A stretch of 5,120 nucleotides of DNA from Lachnospiraceae bacterium (lineage in GTDB: Bacteria; Bacillota; Clostridia; Lachnospirales; Lachnospiraceae). Under the pieces are notes generated by a model. That model was not told the origin of the DNA, ran no database searches, and saw nothing but the letters and a program-made list of their open reading frames with translations. Location of the stretch: positions 1 to 5,120 of the forward strand of contig CAAGRP010000229.1 of assembly GCA_900772685.1 (NCBI GenBank), read 5' to 3'. Of the stretch, positions 1-4,861 are shown one piece after another (the stretch's first letter is position 1; every line of letters starts with the position of its first letter). A program made the position numbers and the translations under genes.

Positions 1-173
1 ACCATGAAAAAACCTACAAAACCACAAAAAAGCGGCCACAATATTCTCTTTTCCATGGCATGCTCATAGATATTACCAAAATGATAAAGTCTGGAAGTAA
101 TATATCCGAATACACTGATAAAAACTGTTGGAAGCAAAATGTTGATCAGAATGACTATAAATTTTTTGTACAT
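1..173 (-). CDS. N-terminal part of an unidentified membrane protein (runs off the left edge)
   Basis: I do not recognise this gene. The reading frame is open from an ATG at 173-171 to the window edge, giving 57 complete codons beginning MYKKFIVILINILL. A strong ribosome binding site lies just upstream. Residues about 4-24 are hydrophobic (I/L/V/F-rich, with two lysines just before them) and form a likely signal anchor or first transmembrane helix with its N-terminus inside. A polar stretch follows at about 28-43 (contains YEHAMEKR). A second hydrophobic segment starts near residue 44 (ILWPLFCGFVGFF) and continues past the edge. The pattern fits the start of a polytopic membrane protein or a membrane-anchored sensor, but no diagnostic motif is visible. 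The gene is divergent from the lysine-biosynthesis leader and need not be related to it. Confidence 0.75.
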   Translation of the reverse strand, partial: MYKKFIVILINILLPTVFISVFGYITSRLYHFGNIYEHAMEKRILWPLFCGFVGFFM

Positions 174-180
174 AACAGTT

Positions 181-187
181 ACCTCCT
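181..187 (-). promoter_or_regulatory. Ribosome binding site of the left-edge membrane protein gene
   Basis: Read on the minus strand this is AGGAGGT, a near-perfect anti-16S match, 7 nt upstream of the ATG at 173. It fixes the start of a reading frame that is only partly inside the window. Confidence 0.8.
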
Positions 188-378
188 GATTTTAACTGAA
201 TAGTTATTCGCTTATAAAGTAAAAAAAGAGCATCCAAATGCGGTAAAACTAAATGTATTCAATCAACAATAATAATACCAACAAAGGATCCCTTTACGAG
301 TAGTGTAAACGATTTAACACTTGAAAGCAATAAAAAGATAAATTGTTTTTGACGGAGAAGATTTTTATTTTACACGGA

Positions 379-407
379 TTGACACAGCCTTATATTAGTG
401 TTATAGT
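379..407 (+). promoter_or_regulatory. Sigma-A promoter of the dapA-dapB leader
   Basis: A consensus -35 box TTGACA (379-384) and a -10 box TATAGT (402-407) are separated by exactly 17 nt. A TG at 399-400, one base upstream of the -10 box, makes it an extended -10 promoter. Transcription should begin near A413-A415, about 20 nt before the lysine riboswitch. This is the only strong promoter I see for dapA and dapB. Regulation appears to occur after initiation, through the riboswitch. Confidence 0.85.
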
Positions 408-433
408 CACAAAAGATATAGAAATATCAAACA

Positions 434-597
434 GAAGATAGAGGTTGCGTGTTTCATCAGTACGTTGACAGATGTTTCGGAAACAGATGAAGCCAGAGGA
501 AAGGGGAACACGCCGAAAGGACAGCAGATCCGGGATGCTGTTTCTTGGGCATAAGTTTAACAGGCTTATGACTGTCATCGAAAGATGGAGTGCTATC
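434..597 (+). promoter_or_regulatory. Lysine riboswitch (L-box) aptamer controlling dapA-dapB
   Basis: The leader carries the conserved L-box core: GATAGAGGTTGCG (437-449), AGTA (459-462), GAAAGG near 499-504, CGCCGAA (511-517), CTTGGGC (544-550), ACTGTC (571-576) and GGAGTGCTATC (587-597). Helices can be traced by eye. P1 is 437-441/593-597. P2 is GCGTGTT 447-453 with AACACGC 507-513. P4 is ACAGCA 521-526 with TGCTGT 536-541. The next arm is CATAAG 550-555 with CTTATG 565-570. The last is a CATC/GATG hairpin capped by a GAAA tetraloop (576-587). The aptamer binds lysine. An intrinsic terminator follows at 622-648 and the next genes are dapA and dapB, so it should reduce their transcription when lysine is high. 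Confidence is high because conserved core, expression platform and gene context agree. Confidence 0.95.
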
Positions 598-627
598 GAA
601 ATCATACATTTTTGATTTTTTAGCGCC
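588..627 (+). promoter_or_regulatory. Candidate antiterminator pairing of the lysine riboswitch
   Basis: GTGCTA (590-595), which contains most of the P1 3' strand, is complementary to TAGCGC (621-626) if one G-U pair is allowed. A further G-C pair (588 with 627) forms if A589 is bulged. This pairing uses both the 3' side of aptamer helix P1 and the 5' arm of the terminator, so it cannot coexist with either. That is the expected switch: lysine-bound aptamer leads to termination, free RNA to read-through. The complementarity is seen; the switching is inferred. Confidence 0.6.
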
Positions 628-648
628 ATCTAAAGGCGCTGTTTTTTT
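621..648 (+). terminator. Riboswitch-controlled intrinsic terminator upstream of dapA
   Basis: A 6-bp stem AGCGCC (622-627) and GGCGCT (635-640) encloses the loop ATCTAAA. It is extended by a U-G pair (621/641) and followed by seven T residues (642-648). It lies 24 nt after the aptamer's closing helix and 66 nt before the dapA start, which marks it as the expression platform of the lysine riboswitch rather than the end of another gene. Confidence 0.9.
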
Positions 649-714
649 GCCTTAAAAAATAAAGCGTTCCTTATTTCGCAGTTAATAACACAATATTATT
701 GGGAGGACTGAAAA

Positions 715-1605
715 ATGGCAATTTTTGAAGGAGTATGTACAGCACTTGTAACGCCTATGAAGGCAAACGGAGAGGTGAATTTCGAAAAATTAGACGAGCT
801 TATTGAAATGCAGATCGCAGGAGGAGTAGATGCACTTTGTATCTGCGGAACAACGGGTGAGGCTTCAACACTCAGCCATGAAGAGCATATCGAGGTTATT
901 GCTCACGGAGTAAAGACTGTAAATAAGAGAGTACCGGTTATTGCGGGAGCAGGCTCAAACAGCACAGAGACAGCGATATATCTTTCGGTAGAGGCTGAGA
1001 AGGCAGGAGCGGATGCTGTGCTTCATGTTTCACCGTATTACAACAAGGCATCGCAGAAGGGACTCATCAAGCATTTTACCGCGGTTGCAAATGCGATCAA
1101 GATTCCGGTTATACTTTATAATGTACCGAGCAGAACAGGCTGCAATATCAAGCCGGAGACGCAGGCAGAGCTTATCAACAACGTTCCTAATATAGTAGGG
1201 GTAAAGGAAGCCAGCGGTGACATCTCTGCTATCGCACAGGTGAGAAAGCTTATCGGAGATAACGGAACGATATATTCAGGAAATGACGATCAGGCAGTGC
1301 CGATCATGTCACTCGGCGGAAAGGGTCTTATATCAGTTCTTTCAAATGTAGCACCAGAGTTTACACATGAGATGGTATGCAGCTATCTTGAGGGAGATGT
1401 ACAGAAGAGCAGGGATATGCAGATACAGTCACTTGACCTTATCGACGCACTTTTCTGTGAGGTAAACCCGATACCTGTAAAGACAGCACTCAATCTTATG
1501 GGATTAAATGCAGGACCATTAAGACTGCCGCTTTGCGAAATGGAAGAAGCAAATGAAGCAAGACTCAAGAAAGCTCTTATAGATTTCGGTATCAAATGTG
1601 AATGA
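715..1605 (+). CDS. dapA: 4-hydroxy-tetrahydrodipicolinate synthase (DapA)
   Basis: This cytoplasmic enzyme condenses pyruvate with aspartate semialdehyde, the first step committed to diaminopimelate and lysine. The 296-residue protein is of normal family length and is a single (beta/alpha)8 barrel. Visible active-site features are the TTGE motif (46-49), Y109 (in SPYYN), Y135 and R140 (in YNVPSRTG), and the Schiff-base lysine K164 (in VGVKEASGD). These match E. coli T44/T45, Y107, Y133, R138 and K161. At the lysine-feedback site, H55, H58, N82 and Y108 match E. coli H53, H56, N80 and Y106, but the E84 position is T86 and the S48 position is A50, so the site is only partly conserved. The start is supported by GGGAGG at 701-706, 8 nt before the ATG. 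The gene lies under the lysine riboswitch and 15 nt before dapB. Function is near certain; lysine sensitivity of the enzyme is unknown. Confidence 0.98.
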   Translation: MAIFEGVCTALVTPMKANGEVNFEKLDELIEMQIAGGVDALCICGTTGEASTLSHEEHIEVIAHGVKTVNKRVPVIAGAGSNSTETAIYLSVEAEKAGADAVLHVSPYYNKASQKGLIKHFTAVANAIKIPVILYNVPSRTGCNIKPETQAELINNVPNIVGVKEASGDISAIAQVRKLIGDNGTIYSGNDDQAVPIMSLGGKGLISVLSNVAPEFTHEMVCSYLEGDVQKSRDMQIQSLDLIDALFCEVNPIPVKTALNLMGLNAGPLRLPLCEMEEANEARLKKALIDFGIKCE

Positions 1606-1610
1606 TCTTT

Positions 1611-1615
1611 GGAGG
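1611..1615 (+). promoter_or_regulatory. Ribosome binding site that fixes the dapB start
   Basis: GGAGG lies between the dapA stop (1603-1605) and ATG 1621, with 5 nt before the ATG. An upstream in-frame TTG at 1609 would place this site inside the coding sequence and leave the TTG without a site of its own, so ATG 1621 is preferred. Confidence 0.8.
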
Positions 1616-1620
1616 ACTCA

Positions 1621-2373
1621 ATGGTTAGGATAATTATGAACGGATGCTGCGGACACATGGGAAGAGTTATATCAAACCTTGTTGAAGCAGATGATAATGC
1701 AAAAATTGTTGCGGGAATAGATCCGGCAGGACTTGAGATGGGATATCCTGTATTCAAAACACCGGGTGAATGCGATGTTGAGGCCGATGTAATGATAGAC
1801 TTTTCTTCGTTTAAGGCTGTGGATGCGGTTATCGAATACTGTACAGAGAAAAAACTTCCTCTGGTAGAATGCACAACGGGTCTTACGGAAGAGCAGATAG
1901 GAAAACTCAAGGAAATGAGCAAAAGTACAGCGGTGCTCAGATCTGCAAATATGTCGCTTGGAATAAATATCCTTTTAAAGCTTATCGCACAGGCAGCGGG
2001 CATTCTTTCACCTGCCGGCTTTGATATGGAAATAGTTGAAAAGCATCACAATCTCAAAAAGGATGCTCCGAGCGGAACCGCTCTTGCACTTGCGGACAGC
2101 CTCAATGAAGCCTGCAATAATGAATTCGAATATGTCTATGACAGAAGCCGGAGGCATGAAGAAAGAGCCGCAAAGGAGATCGGTATATCTGCTGTAAGAG
2201 GCGGAACTATCGTCGGAGAGCATGAGGTCATTTTTGCCGGAACGGATGAAGTGATAGAGTTTAAGCATACGGCTTATTCCAAGTCCATCTTCGGAAAAGG
2301 TGCGATCGAGGCAGGAAAGTTCCTTGCAGGAAAGCCTGCCGGCATGTACGACATGCAGGATGTTATAGGATAA
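1621..2373 (+). CDS. dapB: 4-hydroxy-tetrahydrodipicolinate reductase (DapB)
   Basis: This cytoplasmic enzyme reduces the DapA product with NAD(P)H to tetrahydrodipicolinate, the second dedicated step to diaminopimelate and lysine. From ATG 1621 the protein has 250 residues, close to the clostridial norm. The N-terminal Rossmann domain begins with the nucleotide-binding motif GCCGHMGR (8-15); D34 in AGIDP ends the second strand. FSS (61-63) and CTTG (84-87) line the cofactor and substrate pocket. The catalytic signature is E140-x-H142-H143-x-x-K146-x-D148-A-P-S-G-T (to 153), matching E. coli H159, H160 and K163. The C-terminal part (HEVIFAGTDEVIEFKH, from 201) is also typical. A longer TTG start at 1609 is unlikely because it would sit on the ribosome binding site GGAGG (1611-1615), which is 5 nt before ATG 1621. 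The gene follows dapA by 15 nt and shares its riboswitch-controlled transcript. Confidence 0.97.
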   Translation: MVRIIMNGCCGHMGRVISNLVEADDNAKIVAGIDPAGLEMGYPVFKTPGECDVEADVMIDFSSFKAVDAVIEYCTEKKLPLVECTTGLTEEQIGKLKEMSKSTAVLRSANMSLGINILLKLIAQAAGILSPAGFDMEIVEKHHNLKKDAPSGTALALADSLNEACNNEFEYVYDRSRRHEERAAKEIGISAVRGGTIVGEHEVIFAGTDEVIEFKHTAYSKSIFGKGAIEAGKFLAGKPAGMYDMQDVIG

Positions 2374-2469
2374 ATGTAAATTTCTCTTGCTCCATATAAA
2401 CTTATACACTGCGCTTTCGACAAGAACAAGGCAGCATATAAGGCATTGGGCAAGGCATAAGAAGCAGAG

Positions 2470-2478
2470 TTTTATAAA
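2470..2478. repeat. Left copy of the 9-bp direct repeat flanking the small element
   Basis: TTTTATAAA occurs here, immediately outside the left inverted repeat, and again immediately outside the right one at 2607-2615. Identical copies at both outer edges suggest a target-site duplication. Because TTTATAAA is self-complementary, these copies also partly extend the inverted repeat, which weakens the inference. Confidence 0.5.
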
Positions 2479-2606
2479 TAAAAGCATACTTCCGAAAGGG
2501 ACATCCGCAGCGCCGGTACTGCACGAATGCGAGTTAGCGAGCAAGAGTGCTAGTACCGTTGCGCGAGGACCAAGCGCAAGCGGTCACTGGAGGAAGTATA
2601 CTTTTA
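2479..2606. mobile_element. Candidate 128-bp MITE-like element with terminal inverted repeats
   Basis: The ends are TAAAAGCATACTTCC (2479-2493) and GGAAGTATACTTTTA (2592-2606), inverted copies that differ at one position. They are flanked by a perfect 9-bp direct repeat TTTTATAAA (2470-2478 and 2607-2615), as expected of a target-site duplication. The interior (2494-2591) is about 60% G+C by count, clearly richer than the A+T-rich flanks, and contains strong internal hairpins. No convincing gene lies within it, so any movement would need a transposase in trans. It sits between dapB and the shared terminator, so it would be transcribed as part of the dapAB 3' untranslated region. The TSD motif is itself almost palindromic and A+T-rich, so the duplication could be coincidence. 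Alternatives are a dispersed palindromic repeat of another type or a structured RNA. Confidence 0.55.
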
Positions 2607-2615
2607 TTTTATAAA
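2607..2615. repeat. Right copy of the 9-bp direct repeat flanking the small element
   Basis: This TTTTATAAA is a perfect copy of 2470-2478, directly abutting the right terminal inverted repeat. See the left copy for the caveat about its composition. Confidence 0.5.
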
Positions 2616-2629
2616 GTATGATTCAGGGT

Positions 2630-2660
2630 AAAAAAAGCTGCCGGTTCGGCAGCTTTTTTT
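2630..2660. terminator. Shared bidirectional terminator between dapB and prs
   Basis: GCTGCCG (2637-2643) and CGGCAGC (2647-2653) form a perfect 7-bp G+C-rich stem around the loop GTT. Seven A residues (2630-2636) precede it and seven T residues (2654-2660) follow it. Either strand therefore reads as hairpin plus U-tract. It can end the rightward dapA-dapB transcript and, 9 nt beyond the prs stop codon, the leftward dnaD-dnaI-prs transcript. Confidence 0.93.
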
Positions 2661-2669
2661 GACGAAGGA

Positions 2670-3854
2670 TCATATCTTCTCGTGATTTTTAAATTTTCTG
2701 ATAACATTCTGGATCCTGTCTCTAGGATCAAGAAGTGCGCTTATCGATGAATCATGATTAAGAGTATCGATCAAAAGTGCTATATATTTGCTCATGTTGC
2801 AGTTTACATAGTATGACTTTGAAAGGAGCTCTTCAGGCTGATATATGAGGTTTGTCGTAAAGATCTTTGTGAACAGACCGTCCTCATATGCCTTATCGAA
2901 GCGCTTGAGTCCGTTTGTGAACAGTCCGAATGTACTGCATATGTATATATTGCGGGCTTTTTTTGCCTTGAGCATCTGTGATACCTCAAGAACGCTGTCA
3001 CCGGATGCGATCATATCGTCTATGATTATCATGTCCTTGCCTTCGACAGAGGCACCAAGGAATTCATGGGCAACGATAGGATTTTTACCGTCCTTTATGG
3101 TAGAGTAATCCCTTCTTTTATAGAACATACCCATATCTACTCCGAGGTTATTTGCCATGTATACGGCACGGCGCATTCCGCCTTCATCGGGACTTATTAC
3201 CATTAAATGATCCGAGTCAAGAGTCAGATCTTCGGCTTCTCTGAGTATGTTTTTGATAAACTGATAAACCGGACGTACTGAGTCAAAGCCTGTAAGAGGA
3301 ATAGCATTCTGAACGCGTTCGTCGTGTGCGTCAAATGTTATGATATTGTCAACACCCATAGCCTTAAGTTCACGAAGTGCAAGGGCACAGTCAAGTGACT
3401 CCCTGCTGTTGCGCTTGTGCTGACGGCTTTCATAAAGGAAAGGCATGATAACGGTTATACGACGAGCCTTACCGCCGATAGCTGCGATCACCCTTTTAAG
3501 ATCCTGATAGTGGTCATCGGGTGACATATGATTTTCTTCTCCGAACATGGAATATGTGAGAGAATAGTTGCATACATCGACCATGACATAGAGGTCATCA
3601 CCCCTGACAGATTCGTTGATGCAGCCCTTGGCTTCACCTGAGCCGAATCTTGGATTCTCTGCTTCAATAATATATGAGTCGCGCTCGTATCCTGTATAGG
3701 AAGAGTTGTGTCTAAGCTCATGATTTCTGGAAGAACGCCATTCATAAAGATAATTATTTACTTTATTTCCCATTTCGATACAGCTTTTAAGCGGAATGAT
3801 ACCAAGTCTTCCGAAAGGGAGAGAGTCAAAGTAATTCTCATTAGACTGTTGCAT
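2670..3854 (-). CDS. prs: Ribose-phosphate pyrophosphokinase, long clostridial form (PRPP synthetase)
   Basis: The enzyme transfers pyrophosphate from ATP to ribose 5-phosphate, making PRPP for purine, pyrimidine, histidine, tryptophan and NAD synthesis in the cytoplasm. At 394 residues it is longer than the usual 310-320. The core aligns by eye with classical Prs: PRFGSGEAKGCINESVRG (68-85), YESRQHKR (141-148, for the usual YARQDRK), FDAHD (174-178, with H177 at the catalytic His position), SPDEGGMRRA (221-230), KRR (246-248) and the PRPP loop IIIDDMIASGDS (276-287). The loop keeps the two aspartates but not the usual DTAGT ending. Extra length lies in the first 65 residues, around 100-115 and at the C-terminus. 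ATG 3854 has AAGGAG 6 nt upstream (3861-3866). The start overlaps the end of the helicase-loader gene by 14 nt, so translation is probably coupled. Family assignment is firm; kinetics and regulation of this variant cannot be read here. Confidence 0.93.
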   Translation of the reverse strand: MQQSNENYFDSLPFGRLGIIPLKSCIEMGNKVNNYLYEWRSSRNHELRHNSSYTGYERDSYIIEAENPRFGSGEAKGCINESVRGDDLYVMVDVCNYSLTYSMFGEENHMSPDDHYQDLKRVIAAIGGKARRITVIMPFLYESRQHKRNSRESLDCALALRELKAMGVDNIITFDAHDERVQNAIPLTGFDSVRPVYQFIKNILREAEDLTLDSDHLMVISPDEGGMRRAVYMANNLGVDMGMFYKRRDYSTIKDGKNPIVAHEFLGASVEGKDMIIIDDMIASGDSVLEVSQMLKAKKARNIYICSTFGLFTNGLKRFDKAYEDGLFTKIFTTNLIYQPEELLSKSYYVNCNMSKYIALLIDTLNHDSSISALLDPRDRIQNVIRKFKNHEKI

Positions 3855-4845
3855 TTGAAGCTCCTTTATTTAATTTCTTTGCTATTCTTATATCGTCACC
3901 GAAGAGGAACAGACGCTGATATCCGCTTGTGATCCTTGAGACGACTCTGTCTGAGTATGCATCTCTAAGGTCGGATAACGACATATTTGTTGATATAACG
4001 GTGCTTTTATTTGTAAGCATACGTTCGTTTATACAGTTAAAGAGCTGAGAAGTGATAAAGCTGTTGTTTATACCTGCTCCGAGGTCATCTATTATAAGCA
4101 GTTCACATTCAAAAATCAACCTTGTATTTTCCCTTGTTTCCGCATTCTGGTGGAATGTATTCTCCTCAAGTATGCGGAACATATCAAAGGCTGTAAGGTA
4201 GAGTACGCTTTTTCCTTTATCCATAAGAGCCTTGGCAATGCAGTGTGTTAAAAACGTCTTTCCGACACCGGTCTTTCCGTAAAGACAGATATTTCCGCGG
4301 TTTTCATCGAAATCATTTACGAAAGAGCGGGCATAGTCATAGGCAAGCTTTGCTGTCTGTCTGGCACTGAGCCCTGTAGATTTGTTTATCTGTTTATCGG
4401 AATACCATTCAAGAGAAAATGTATCAAAATTTTCTTTATCGAGCACATCGCTTAAACGGGACTGAGAATACAGAAGATCCACCTCGGCCTGTTTAAAGCA
4501 ACGGCATTTTGAACCGTTTGCATATCCCGTATCACTGCATATGGGGCAGTCATATTGAGGCTTTGCGATACCGCCTTTAAAGCCTGACATCTCAAGCAGT
4601 ACGGCACGTTCGCTTGAGAGCTCCTTTATAGCTTTTTCAAGATCGAAATCGTCATTATCCGAAAAACCAAGGCTTATGCGTGCTTTTCTGAGACTTATCG
4701 ATGAGATCTCATTATCGATCTCACTGAGTCTCGGAAATCTTTTATAGGCATCCGCAAGCTTTTTATTGAACTCTTTTTCATGGCGGAGGCGTCTGTCCAG
4801 ATAACCGCGCATTATTGTATCATATTGGGCATTTGTCAAAGCCAT
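3841..4845 (-). CDS. dnaI: DnaI/DnaC-type replicative helicase loader (AAA+ ATPase)
   Basis: The protein likely loads the replicative helicase onto DNA at origins and restarting forks, as DnaI of Bacillus does. From ATG 4845 it has 334 residues. The N-terminal part (about 10-90) is charged and helical. A probable zinc-binding cluster follows: C100-x2-C103-x10-C114-x-C116. The AAA+ domain has Walker A GKTGVGKT (180-187), Walker B LLIIDD (239-244), a sensor-1 region ISTN (274-277) and arginines R290 and R294 in DRVVSRI, the likely arginine-finger region. An earlier in-frame ATG at 4854 directly abuts the ribosome binding site (4855-4861), so ATG 4845 with a 9-nt spacing is more likely. Upstream is a DnaD-domain gene and downstream prs, which overlaps by 14 nt. 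IstB of insertion sequences is a relative, but no transposase is adjacent and the DnaD neighbour argues for a chromosomal loader. Confidence 0.9.
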   Translation of the reverse strand: MALTNAQYDTIMRGYLDRRLRHEKEFNKKLADAYKRFPRLSEIDNEISSISLRKARISLGFSDNDDFDLEKAIKELSSERAVLLEMSGFKGGIAKPQYDCPICSDTGYANGSKCRCFKQAEVDLLYSQSRLSDVLDKENFDTFSLEWYSDKQINKSTGLSARQTAKLAYDYARSFVNDFDENRGNICLYGKTGVGKTFLTHCIAKALMDKGKSVLYLTAFDMFRILEENTFHQNAETRENTRLIFECELLIIDDLGAGINNSFITSQLFNCINERMLTNKSTVISTNMSLSDLRDAYSDRVVSRITSGYQRLFLFGDDIRIAKKLNKGASNATV

Positions 4846-4854
4846 GGCACGCAT

Positions 4855-4861
4855 CCTCCTT
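4855..4861 (-). promoter_or_regulatory. Ribosome binding site that decides the helicase-loader start
   Basis: Read on the minus strand this is AAGGAGG. It touches the ATG at 4854 with no spacer but lies 9 nt before the ATG at 4845, which makes the latter the likely start. It also overlaps the stop codon of the upstream DnaD-domain gene (4862-4860), which suggests translational coupling. Confidence 0.75.

Noticed and set aside
211..238. Possible minus-strand promoter for the left-edge gene: TTTGGA (238-233), 16 nt, TATAAG (216-211)
   Set aside because: The -10 box is fair but the -35 box matches the consensus at only three positions in an A+T-rich region. I cannot separate it from chance. No better promoter for that gene was found in 188-378.
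224..242. Minus-strand GCAT-TTGG-ATGC hairpin followed by a T-run, resembling an attenuator
   Set aside because: The stem is only 4 bp and A+T-containing, with a two-base gap before the T-run, too weak to call a terminator.
304..321. Imperfect palindrome GTGTAAACGATTTAACAC upstream of the dapA promoter
   Set aside because: Only four outer and two inner pairs match. It lies about 58 nt upstream of the -35 box, and control of this operon is already explained by the riboswitch. No operator family is recognised.
390..629. A 79-residue open frame on the minus strand
   Set aside because: It lies exactly opposite the lysine riboswitch and its terminator. The constraint there is RNA structure on the plus strand, and no convincing ribosome binding site or protein motif is visible.
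1383..2003. Minus-strand frames opposite dapA and dapB (1383-2003 and 2008-2544)
   Set aside because: They are antisense to strongly supported dap genes, with low-complexity serine- and isoleucine-rich or otherwise motif-free translations. They are shadows of the real frames.
2559..2585. H-type pseudoknot from TTGCGC/GCGCAA and GACC/GGTC
   Set aside because: The loop that would cross the 6-bp first stem is only 2 nt long, so both helices are unlikely to form together. They are better seen as alternative pairings.
2387..2614. A 75-residue plus-strand frame after dapB
   Set aside because: It runs through the inverted-repeat element and ends in its right arm. Its composition (A/S/R-rich) reflects the hairpins. 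I see no proper ribosome binding site, and the element's symmetry explains the sequence better than coding does.
3841..4845. IstB-type transposition helper as an identity for the AAA+ gene
   Set aside because: No istA-like transposase or insertion-sequence ends are present. The gene has an N-terminal extension with a cysteine cluster and a DnaD-domain neighbour, which fit a chromosomal helicase loader.
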